From positions 1-25,781 of the forward strand of contig JAXMAR010000068.1 of the NCBI GenBank assembly GCA_046350295.1: a DNA stretch of 25,781 nucleotides. Reading direction: 5' to 3'. The position numbers and the translations under genes are program-made. Source of the stretch: JAXMAR01 sp046350295. GTDB taxonomy: Bacteria > Planctomycetota > Planctomycetia > Gemmatales > Gemmataceae. Each line of letters opens with the position of its first letter. Within the stretch, counting starts at the first letter, position 1. The notes under the pieces were generated by a model. It made no database searches and had not been told where the DNA came from. It worked only from the letters and a program-made list of their open reading frames with translations. Shown here piece by piece: positions 17,373-24,302 of the stretch.

Positions 17373-17767
17373 GCTTCTTGCTCGATACCGACATCTGCTC
17401 AGCTCATTTCAAGGGAAACCGCTTGGTTACGGCGCGGTTCTTGCAATATACCGGCCAGCTCTATCTCTCCACGATCGTTTGCGGCGAGTTGTATACCTGG
17501 GTGGCGCGTAAAGCGGCTCCGCTTTCCCGCCTTCAGTCGTTCAACGATCTCTTGATCGAGGCACATGTCCTCGACATCGACCAGTCGGTGGCCACCAAAT
17601 TCGGGCAAGTGCGAGCGGGACTGTTTGACCATGGCTTGAACGTTTCCGAAATGGACCTGTTGATCGCGGCAACAGCCCTCGTCCACGATCTGACGCTTGT
17701 CACACACAACATCGCCGACTATGTGAAAGTGCCAGGGCTACGTCTCGTCGATTGGTTGGTTCCCTGA
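17369..17767 (+). CDS. vapC: PIN-domain toxin, VapC family
   Basis: A 132-residue PIN-domain ribonuclease. The metal-binding acids are visible: D6 (SFLLDTDICS), E40 (TIVCGELYTW), D96 (VSEMDLLIAATAL), and D117 with N114 (VTHNIADY). The start MSFLLDTDI is exactly where PIN domains begin, and its ATG overlaps the antitoxin stop as ATGA. VapC toxins cut tRNA or rRNA when not bound by VapB. The frame also stays open upstream to 17066, because the antitoxin frameshift puts part of that gene in phase with the toxin; that longer version is unlikely to be real. Confidence 0.9.
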   Translation: MSFLLDTDICSAHFKGNRLVTARFLQYTGQLYLSTIVCGELYTWVARKAAPLSRLQSFNDLLIEAHVLDIDQSVATKFGQVRAGLFDHGLNVSEMDLLIAATALVHDLTLVTHNIADYVKVPGLRLVDWLVP

Positions 17768-17771
17768 CGCA

Positions 17772-18647
17772 TCAGGGCGGCCCTGGGGCCGCGTCGTACG
17801 GAACCGGCGTCCCCAATCGTACCGCGCCGACCAGCGACGCGGGTTCCCAATGCGTCACCGGCCGGACCGCCGGCGGCGTTTTCCCCGTCGGCCGCCACAG
17901 CGCGGGCGCGGCTTCGGGCGTCTTCGCGGGTGGGGGCACGAGCGCCGGCGGTGGGCCCAGTTCCGGCCCTGGCAGAAATGGTCCCTCCGGGGGTAGTGGC
18001 GCCACCGGCTCACGCACGGATTTCCCCGGGACCGGCCGCACGCGGATGTCCTTGTCCGCCTCGAAGACGCGCTCGTCCGGCAGGATCAGGCGTGCGATGA
18101 CGCGCAAGTTCTCCGTTCGTGGAAAGACGCGCCAGGGCAGGCGCAGAGAATAGCCGCTGCTCAGGAGGGCTTCGCGATAGCTCTGCCGCAGCTGCTCCGG
18201 GTTCAACTCCCAGCTGTCGAGCGGGCATTTGAGCCCGTGCGCGTCGATCTCCAGCACGATGACCACGAGCCGGCCGCCCGGAACCTTGATAATGTGATCG
18301 TCCGCGTCGCGCGGTTCGACGAAGACCGCCAGCGCCTCGTCCCCCGGCATGCCGTCATCGTCGATGCCGCCGGTGCTGCGGCCCAGGCTGATGCGGCGTA
18401 AGCCGAACGTCGAAGCGGCTTCGGGCGGGACGGGGACCCCCTTGCGCAGGACGTCGACTTCGCGGCGCAGGGCGTCGCCGCGCCACTCGGCCTTGCCCAG
18501 TTCGCTGACCAGCTCGCGGAGCTGGGCGTCACGTGCCCGCAATTCGCTTTCGAGGAGTTCCTGGCGCGTGTGGTTGCCGCAGCCGGAGAGGGGAGGGGCC
18601 GCGAGGGCGCAAAGGAGCAAGAATGAAAGATGGCGGCGTGCCGGCAT
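17772..18647 (-). CDS. Predicted lipoprotein of unknown function
   Basis: A 291-residue protein starting MPARRHLSFLLLCALAAPPL, with lipobox LSGC placing the lipidated cysteine near residue 23. A second ATG three codons upstream (18656) is possible, but AAGGA sits at better spacing for 18647. Residues about 27-70 form a coiled coil (LLESELRARDAQLRELVSEL). A beta-rich domain follows (LVVIVLEIDAHGLKCPLD; LRVIARLILPDERVFEAD). The tail from about 220 is Pro-rich (PPALVPPPAKTP). I do not recognise the family. It converges with vapC, leaving 4 bases between the genes. Confidence 0.85.
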   Translation of the reverse strand: MPARRHLSFLLLCALAAPPLSGCGNHTRQELLESELRARDAQLRELVSELGKAEWRGDALRREVDVLRKGVPVPPEAASTFGLRRISLGRSTGGIDDDGMPGDEALAVFVEPRDADDHIIKVPGGRLVVIVLEIDAHGLKCPLDSWELNPEQLRQSYREALLSSGYSLRLPWRVFPRTENLRVIARLILPDERVFEADKDIRVRPVPGKSVREPVAPLPPEGPFLPGPELGPPPALVPPPAKTPEAAPALWRPTGKTPPAVRPVTHWEPASLVGAVRLGTPVPYDAAPGPP

Positions 18648-18729
18648 GAGTCTCATCCTTGACCCGTCAGGGCGCCTTCCCCCGTTCGTGGGAGGCGTCC
18701 GCCCCGGTTCTGCGAACCGGGGCTAAGAG

Positions 18730-18801
18730 GCTGTTTCAAAACGGGGACGCGACTCTTTGTCTTTTGGAGTTTTAGGAGTCGCGTCCCCGTTTTGAAACAG
18801 C
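18730..18801. repeat. Perfect 26-bp inverted repeat with 20-base loop
   Basis: Arms 18730-18755 and 18776-18801 are exact reverse complements over 26 bases (each contains ACGGGGACGCGACTC or its complement). The loop is T-rich. It lies between the end of clpP and the lipoprotein gene, both on the minus strand. It could stop clpP transcription, or be a dispersed stem-loop element; no T-tract follows it in the clpP direction. Confidence 0.9.
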
Positions 18802-18820
18802 GTCTAAACAGACTTAGTCG

Positions 18821-19432
18821 CTAGCTCTCCTTGACGGCATGCGGTATGTGCTGGACGCGTTCGAGCACCTTGTCGACGATGCCGTAATCCCGCGCCTCGT
18901 CCGAGGAGAGGAAGGTGTCGCGGTCGGTGTCCTTTTCGATCCGATCGAGCGACTGGCCGGTGTGCCGGATCAGAATCTCGTTGAGCATCTTCTTGAGACG
19001 CTGATACTCCTTCAGACGGATCATGATCTCGGTCGTCGTTCCCTCCATGCCGGCGAGCGGCTGATGGATCATGATGCGCGAATGGGGCAAACTGTTGCGC
19101 TTGCCCTTGGCGCCGGCCGTCAGCAGCACCGCCCCCATGCTCGCCGCCTGGCCGATGCAGTAGGTGGCCACGTCGCAGCTCACGTACTGCATCGTGTCGT
19201 AGATGCTCAAGCCGGCCGTGACCGAGCCGCCGGGCGAGTTGATGTACAAGTGGATGTCGGCCTTGGCGTCATCGAACTGCAAGAAGAGCATCTGAGCTAC
19301 GACGAGGTTGGCGCTGTCGTCATCGATCGCTCCTTGCAGGAAGATGATGCGGTCTTTCAGGAGCCGGCTGTAAATATCGAAGACGCGCTCCTCGCGTCCG
19401 CTTCGCTCCACGACATAGGGAACCAGGGGCAT
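18821..19432 (-). CDS. clpP: ATP-dependent Clp protease proteolytic subunit (copy 1)
   Basis: A 203-residue ClpP starting MPLVPYVVERSGREERVFDI, the canonical N-terminus; GGAG lies about 9 bases upstream. The frame is open back to 19552, but the extra residues are not ClpP-like. The catalytic triad is S98 (GQAASMGAVLL), H123 (IMIHQPLAG) and D172 (TDRDTFLS), at normal spacing. It should form the tetradecameric cytosolic protease with ClpX or ClpA/C, which are not in this window. It lies 165 bases downstream of the second clpP. This is the more typical of the two copies. Confidence 0.96.
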   Translation of the reverse strand: MPLVPYVVERSGREERVFDIYSRLLKDRIIFLQGAIDDDSANLVVAQMLFLQFDDAKADIHLYINSPGGSVTAGLSIYDTMQYVSCDVATYCIGQAASMGAVLLTAGAKGKRNSLPHSRIMIHQPLAGMEGTTTEIMIRLKEYQRLKKMLNEILIRHTGQSLDRIEKDTDRDTFLSSDEARDYGIVDKVLERVQHIPHAVKES

Positions 19433-19597
19433 GGCGTTTCTCCGCAGCGCCCGGCGCCTCTCCTCAAGAGATCGGCAGGCGGGCAGGTGGAACATGAATG
19501 GAATGAGCAAACTGCGCTTTTTGCGGGACGCGGGCAGCGGCGCCGCGTTCAATCTTCCGTTTTTTGGCTCAAGCAGACGGGTCGCGGCCAGGCGGCG

Positions 19598-20242
19598 TCA
19601 CTTCTTTTTTTCCTCGGTGATCTTCTGGATCACTTCGTCGACCAGGCCGAACTCCTTCGCCTCCTGGGCGTTGAAGTAGCGATCGCGGTCGGTCTCCTTC
19701 TCGATGCGATCGATCGGCTGCCCGGTGTGCTTGGCCATGATCTCGTTGAGGCGATGCCGCTCCTTGAAGATCTCGGTCGCCTGGATTTCGATGTCGGTGA
19801 CCTGGCCGCCGACCTGGCCCCAGGGCTGGTGGATCATGACCTTGGAATTGGGCAGGGCATAGCGTTTCCCCTTCGTACCGGCGCACAGGATGATCGACGC
19901 GCCCGAAGCGGCGAGGCCCATGCAGTAGGTGGCGATCGGGCACTCCATGAACTGCATGGTGTCGTAGATGGCGAGCGTCGCCGAGACCGAGCCGCCCGGG
20001 CAATTGATGTAAAAGTGGATCTCGGCGTTCTTGTTTTCGTATTGCAAGAACAGGAGCTTCTGGATGGTGACGTTGGCGAGGTAGTCGGTGATGGCCGATT
20101 GCCCGCCGGTTTCGGGCGAACTGCCAAGGAAGACGATACGGTTCTCGAGGAGGAGATCACCGAGCGTCATCTGGCGTTGGCGGGCGTAGTCGCGGAAGCG
20201 TTGTGCCTGGGGATCGAACAAAGGGCCCATGTGCGTCGACAT
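19598..20242 (-). CDS. clpP: ATP-dependent Clp protease proteolytic subunit (copy 2)
   Basis: A 214-residue ClpP paralogue. The triad is S113 (GLAASGASIIL), H138 (VMIHQPWGQ) and D187 (TDRDRYFN). It differs from copy 1 in a longer N-terminus (MSTHMGPLFDPQAQRFRDYA), an extra loop after the first strand (GSSPETGGQSAI), C81 in place of Ser at INCPGGS, and a Lys-rich tail (EEKKK). AAGGAT lies about 9 bases before the ATG. Tandem clpP genes in other bacteria often form mixed complexes; that is inference here. Confidence 0.95.
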   Translation of the reverse strand: MSTHMGPLFDPQAQRFRDYARQRQMTLGDLLLENRIVFLGSSPETGGQSAITDYLANVTIQKLLFLQYENKNAEIHFYINCPGGSVSATLAIYDTMQFMECPIATYCMGLAASGASIILCAGTKGKRYALPNSKVMIHQPWGQVGGQVTDIEIQATEIFKERHRLNEIMAKHTGQPIDRIEKETDRDRYFNAQEAKEFGLVDEVIQKITEEKKK

Positions 20243-20434
20243 CGATAATCCTTCCCAAATGACAGGCCTCGGTCACCGGACGGCGGGAACGACGAGAGGC
20301 AAGAAAGCGGGGAAAACAAAGGCCACTGCTCCATTGTAGGAAAGCAGGCAAGCGCGGTGGTAGGGAGGGGCACATGGCTCCCCTGCAGCGTCCCCGTGTC
20401 CGTTGCGGTTTCGCGGGCAGAGTCCCGCGTCCTG

Positions 20435-20722
20435 TCATTCGAGAACGGGAGGCACGCTGTAGAAGTCGCCGCTGCGGCTGGGGGCGTTTTGCAGCGCCTC
20501 GTCCGGCGTCAACGACGGCGTCGGCTCGTCGGGACGGAAGACGTCGCGGATGTCGAGGGGGTGAGCCAAGGGCTCCACGCCGTCGGTGTTCAGCTGTTGG
20601 AGTTGTTGGACGTAATCGAGAATGGCGCCGAGCTGCCCGGCGAGAACGGCCAACTCCTGCTCCGGCACGTCAAGACGGGCCAGATGAGCGACCCAGCGGA
20701 CGTCGTCGAGGGAGAGGGACAT
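20435..20722 (-). CDS. gatC: Asp/Glu-tRNA amidotransferase subunit C
   Basis: A 95-residue GatC: MSLSLDDVRWVAHLARLDV, then QLGAILDYVQQLQQL and VEPLAHPLDIRDVFRPDEP, which match the family along its length. It stabilises GatA in the GatCAB complex that turns Glu-tRNA(Gln) or Asp-tRNA(Asn) into the amidated form. gatA and gatB are not in the window. The ribosome-binding site is weak. It lies between rpmB and clpP on the minus strand. Confidence 0.93.
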   Translation of the reverse strand: MSLSLDDVRWVAHLARLDVPEQELAVLAGQLGAILDYVQQLQQLNTDGVEPLAHPLDIRDVFRPDEPTPSLTPDEALQNAPSRSGDFYSVPPVLE

Positions 20723-20790
20723 GGCGTGGTGAGGTGAGTTGTGAGTGGTGAGCTGTGAGTTGTCTCCCCCCTACTCACCACCTACCACCG

Positions 20791-21051
20791 TCAAATGTTC
20801 GTCATCGAGAATGGCTTCTTCTTGACGGGCCGCTGCACCAGGCCGGAGCGGATCGCCTTGACGGAGACACGGATGGTCTTCACCTGGCCGTCGACAACCG
20901 CCTTGATCTTCTGCAGATTCGGCTTGAAGACGCGGCGCGTCTTGCCGGTCACCTTCTTGCCGACGCCGCCGAGGTACTTCGCCTTGCCGCGGCGAGCATA
21001 CTTGAAACCACGAACCGGCTTGGCGCCGGTGACTGCGCACTGCATGCCCAT
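20791..21051 (-). CDS. rpmB: 50S ribosomal protein L28
   Basis: An 86-residue protein starting MGMQCAVTGAKPVRGF, with the basic L28 body KKVTGKTRRVFKPNLQ and VSVKAIRSGLVQRPVKK. The start at 21051 is fixed by AAAGGAG 7 bases upstream; the frame is open further but the extra residues are unlike L28. Part of the large ribosomal subunit. L28 often has a CxxC zinc pair; here only C5 is present, so it is a zinc-independent type. It is the first gene of the minus-strand rpmB-gatC-clpP-clpP run. Confidence 0.95.
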   Translation of the reverse strand: MGMQCAVTGAKPVRGFKYARRGKAKYLGGVGKKVTGKTRRVFKPNLQKIKAVVDGQVKTIRVSVKAIRSGLVQRPVKKKPFSMTNI

Positions 21052-21210
21052 GGGCGGGCTCCTTTCTTGCCAAACGGAACGATCATTATAGAGGCCGGGT
21101 TGCGAAGGGACAAGCCTGGCGCACATTGAAAGGCGCTCCCTTCAGTATAGATTGACGAAAGCAGACGTCGCCGCGGCGCCTTTCACGCCGTGGCCAAACG
21201 GGAACGGGAT

Positions 21211-22260
21211 ATGGTTGAGATCACCGTCAACGGCGAGAAGCAGGGCGTTCCCGGCGACGCCACCATCGCCGATCTGTTGCGCGACATGCGCGTCGATGAG
21301 CGTCGCCTCGCCGTCGAGGTCAACGGCGACGTCGTGCCACGCTCCTGCCACGCCGAGCGTCGCCTCGCCTGCGGGGACGCCGTCGAGATCGTGACACTGG
21401 TCGGCGGCGGCAGTCCGGTTGGACCTCCGGCCGACAAGCCGCTGCGCGTCGGCCCCTTCACCTTCAAAAGCCGGCTCATCACCGGCACCGGCAAGTACTC
21501 CAGCTATGAGGTGATGCGCGACGCGCTGGAGGCGAGCGCTTGCGAGGTGACGACGGTCGCCGTGCGCCGCGAGCGATTGGTCGACAAAGAGGGGCGCAGC
21601 ATCCTCGACTACCTGGACCTCAAGAAGCTCACGATCCTGCCCAACACGGCCGGCTGCTTCTCGGCGGAGGACGCGATCCGCCACGCCCGCCTCGCCCGCG
21701 AACTCTTGACCAACCTCGGCAACCCGGGCGCCCAATGGGTGAAGCTCGAATGCCTGGGGGACACCAAGACGCTGCTGCCCGATCCGGTCGACACGCTCAA
21801 GGCGACCGAGCAACTGGTGAAGGAAGGCTTCAATGTCCTCGTCTACACGACCGACGACCCGATCCTGGCGCGGCGACTCAAGCAGGCCGGGGCGGCCAGC
21901 GTCATGCCCGCGGGGAGCCCGATCGGCTCCGGGCAGGGCATCCTCAACCCGAACAACATCCGCATCATCCTCGAGTACCTCAAGGACGGCGACCCTGACT
22001 ACCCGGTGATCGTCGACGCCGGCGTCGGCACGGCCAGCGACGTGAGCGCCGCCATGGAGATCGGCTGCGACGGCGTGCTCCTCAACACCGCGATCGCTCA
22101 CGCCCAGGACCCCGTGCGGATGGCATTTGCGATGCGCTACGCCTGCGAGGCGGGTCGACTCGCGTACCTTGGGGGACGCATTCCGCGCAAGCTCTACGCG
22201 CAGGCTTCGAGTCCGATGGAAGGACTGATCGGCGCCGCCCAGCGCGGATCGCCTTCGTGA
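21211..22260 (+). CDS. thiG: ThiS-ThiG fusion: sulfur carrier/thiazole synthase
   Basis: One frame encodes ThiS (MVEITVNGEKQGVPGDATI to EIVTLVGGG, about residues 1-67) fused to ThiG (about 80-349). ThiG shows ITGTGKYSSYEVMR, the Schiff-base lysine K178 and E180 in WVKLECLGD, TLLPDPVDTL, MPAGSPIGSGQG, and the phosphate-site VIVDAGVGTASD. ThiG builds the thiazole phosphate of thiamine, using sulfur from ThiS thiocarboxylate. I chose the ATG at 21211; a GTG at 21190 gives 7 extra residues without a better ribosome site. ThiF, ThiO/H and ThiE are not in the window. Bifunctional ThiS/ThiG annotations exist in databases (from memory). Confidence 0.93.
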   Translation: MVEITVNGEKQGVPGDATIADLLRDMRVDERRLAVEVNGDVVPRSCHAERRLACGDAVEIVTLVGGGSPVGPPADKPLRVGPFTFKSRLITGTGKYSSYEVMRDALEASACEVTTVAVRRERLVDKEGRSILDYLDLKKLTILPNTAGCFSAEDAIRHARLARELLTNLGNPGAQWVKLECLGDTKTLLPDPVDTLKATEQLVKEGFNVLVYTTDDPILARRLKQAGAASVMPAGSPIGSGQGILNPNNIRIILEYLKDGDPDYPVIVDAGVGTASDVSAAMEIGCDGVLLNTAIAHAQDPVRMAFAMRYACEAGRLAYLGGRIPRKLYAQASSPMEGLIGAAQRGSPS

Positions 22261-22275
22261 GATATGGTTCGCCTG

Positions 22276-22313
22276 GAAGGGACCGGCGGGATCGTCATCC
22301 CCTCCGTCCCTTC
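22276..22313. terminator. Possible bidirectional hairpin between thiS-thiG and the kinase gene
   Basis: Outer stem GAAGGGAC (22276-22283) with GTCCCTTC (22306-22313), inner stem GGGAT/ATCCC around CGTC. It lies at the meeting point of two convergent genes and overlaps the last codons of the kinase gene. There is no clear T-tract, so intrinsic termination is uncertain. Confidence 0.4.
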
Positions 22314-23947
22314 AACCAGCTCCAGAAGCCGCCTTTTTTCTTGGTGGGCTCGGTCGGCGCCGCTTCCGGCTCGGGGGGCGCCGGCGTCCGCGCCGCGGTG
22401 CGACGCTCCGCTTCTTGCAGCGTCAGCAGCCGGCGCAGCCGCTTTTTCACGGCGGCGGGCTCTTGCGGCAGCGTGATGAAATCGTCGATTCCCGCAGAGC
22501 CTTCGGCGGCGAGCGCTCCGCGCGGGGGCGCCGCGTGGGCGAGCGCCGCGGTTTTTCGGAAGTCCGCCGACTTGGGCAATTCGCCGAGCCAGGGCGGGCA
22601 CTCCGTGCTTCCCTCGAAATCCAGAAGCAACAGGTCCGGATCGGTCCTGGTCAACGTCGCGTGCAACGCGCTCAGGTCCGCCGTGACCTCGCACAGCAAG
22701 CCGAGCGATGTCGCCGCCGCCTCCACCGCCTCGGGCATCTCGCCGGACGGAGAGAAGAACACAGCTCGCCGCCCGCTCGCCTCCGCGTCCGGCTCCATCT
22801 CGCGCGTCGCCACCGAAACGCTCGTCTCTTCACCCGCTTCACGCAGGGGAATTTCCTGTGGCCCGATGAACTCCTCCAGCGCGATCATCAACTGCCGGGG
22901 CGTCTGGAAGCGGTCGGCCGGATCGAGGGCCATCATGCGGGCGAGGAGGGCGTCGAGGCGCGGCGTGACCTTGTCGTTGAGAAACTGGGCCGAGGGGGGG
23001 GGCGCCGTGCGGCGGCGCTGGATGACCTCGTCCAGGCGTCCCTTGGCGCAGAACGGAGGCTGCCGGGTCAGGGTGAAATAAAGCGTGCTTCCCAGCCCGA
23101 AGATGTCGGCGCGGATGTCGGCGGACGCGCCGTCGAGACCTTGCTCGGGGGCGGCGTATTCGAGAGTCCCCAGCGGGACGCCTGGCTGGGTGTGGCGATG
23201 GGACATGCCGCGGGCGAGACCGAAGTCGAAGAGCTTGGCCTGCTGGTCCTCGGTCCAGAGAATGTTCGCCGGCTTGATATCCCGGTGGACGACGCCATGC
23301 CCGTGGGCACAATCGAGGGCGCTGGCGATCTGGTAAGCGAGGCGGCAAGCGAGATCGATCGAGAGCGGACCGTGTTGAAGGACATAGCTCTCCAGGTCGA
23401 CCGCCGGTAACAGCTCCATGGCGTAGTAGTAGAGCAGCGGCGCGTCCGGATCGGAGTTCTCGGCCTCGCCGGCGTCAAGCATCTTGACAATGCTGGGATG
23501 ATCGAGCTGCCCGATGGAGCGGCGCTCGGTTTCGAAGCGCAGCAGCAGGGTATCGTCGCGCTGGCCGGGAATGAGGATCTTCAGGGCGACCCTGGCCCGC
23601 GTTTCGATATGCTCGCCCTTAAAAACGACGCTGGAGGCCCCGGCGCCGAGACGTTCCAGGAGCCGATAGGGCCCGAGCAATAACCCGTGCGTCTGGCCGC
23701 TTTGCAGCCGGGCGGCCTGGTAGGCGGTGAGGATGCGGTGGTCGACAAGGCGGAGGAGAAAACGGTCGAGGTTGGTGAGCCCCTTCAGCTCGAGCTTGGC
23801 ACGCGGATCGAGGCGATCCCAGTCCGCACGGGCGACGATGCCGCTCTGGAAAAGTTGCTCCAGGTATTTCAGCACGCGGCTTTCGCGCTCCACCCCCACC
23901 GGCCTCATGCAGTTGAGGTTGTCGCGTCGCGCGGAGGGCGCTTTCAT
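22295..23947 (-). CDS. Serine/threonine protein kinase with degenerate receiver-like C-terminal domain
   Basis: A 550-residue protein. Residues 1-90 are a helical N-terminal extension. The Hanks-type kinase spans about 92-362: Gly loop GAGASSV (101-107), K123 (VALKIL), HRDIKPAN (221-228, catalytic D223), DFG (241-243) and APE (266-268). All catalytic residues are present. Residues about 393-510 resemble a response-regulator receiver: RRAVFFSP strand, D443 in LLLLDFE, then DDFITLPQEP where receivers normally have DDYIxKP. The acidic pair and the conserved Lys are missing, so phosphotransfer is doubtful. The tail is Pro/Ala-rich and basic (KKKGGFWSWLKG). It has no transmembrane segment. GGGGGAG lies 8 bases upstream. 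Confidence 0.9.
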   Translation of the reverse strand: MKAPSARRDNLNCMRPVGVERESRVLKYLEQLFQSGIVARADWDRLDPRAKLELKGLTNLDRFLLRLVDHRILTAYQAARLQSGQTHGLLLGPYRLLERLGAGASSVVFKGEHIETRARVALKILIPGQRDDTLLLRFETERRSIGQLDHPSIVKMLDAGEAENSDPDAPLLYYYAMELLPAVDLESYVLQHGPLSIDLACRLAYQIASALDCAHGHGVVHRDIKPANILWTEDQQAKLFDFGLARGMSHRHTQPGVPLGTLEYAAPEQGLDGASADIRADIFGLGSTLYFTLTRQPPFCAKGRLDEVIQRRRTAPPPSAQFLNDKVTPRLDALLARMMALDPADRFQTPRQLMIALEEFIGPQEIPLREAGEETSVSVATREMEPDAEASGRRAVFFSPSGEMPEAVEAAATSLGLLCEVTADLSALHATLTRTDPDLLLLDFEGSTECPPWLGELPKSADFRKTAALAHAAPPRGALAAEGSAGIDDFITLPQEPAAVKKRLRRLLTLQEAERRTAARTPAPPEPEAAPTEPTKKKGGFWSWLKGRRG

Positions 23948-24302
23948 GCCGGTCTCCCCCTGAACGGCGCCTGACGGGGGAAGGCGCCTGGAATCGCTTA
24001 CTATTTCCTTAGCTCACAAACACGGAGGATGTCGTAGCGTCCTCCGACGCTTCGTCGCCAATCTTGACAGTTTTGGTCGGCGCTCTGTCAATTTGGCAGC
24101 GGAACGCCCTTCCATCCATATGCCGCAAACAGCTAATTCCCAAGAGATTGCGCTGTTTGTTCCACCCGGCACGTCTGTTGCTATTACGCTTCGTTCTCCA
24201 AGGAGATTCCCTGGAGTGACCGCGCTTTCATGCATACAACAGACTCTTCCGACGCCGTGCAACGGCCGGCGGGGAACCTAAAGCAGGACGAAAGGAGATT
24301 CG
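23948..24302. other. Divergent regulatory gap between kinase and groEL
   Basis: 355 bases without a gene. It holds three inverted repeats: CGGAGGA-N10-TCCTCCG (24023-24046), TTGACAG-N14-CTGTCAA (24064-24091) and CAAACAGC-N18-GCTGTTTG (24126-24159). I see no CIRCE element. A strong AAAGGAG at 24291-24297 precedes groEL. Confidence 0.7.
24064..24091 (+). promoter_or_regulatory. Dyad over a possible groEL -35 box
   Basis: TTGACAG (24064-24070) and CTGTCAA (24085-24091) are perfect 7-bp arms with centres 21 bases apart, about two helix turns. The left arm contains a consensus TTGACA; the -10 position 17 bases on is only weakly TATAAT-like. Such a layout suits a repressor operator overlapping the promoter (inference). 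Confidence 0.45.

Noticed and set aside
23948..24302. CIRCE/HrcA operator ahead of groEL
   Set aside because: I looked for GCACTC-N9-GAGTGC and did not find it.
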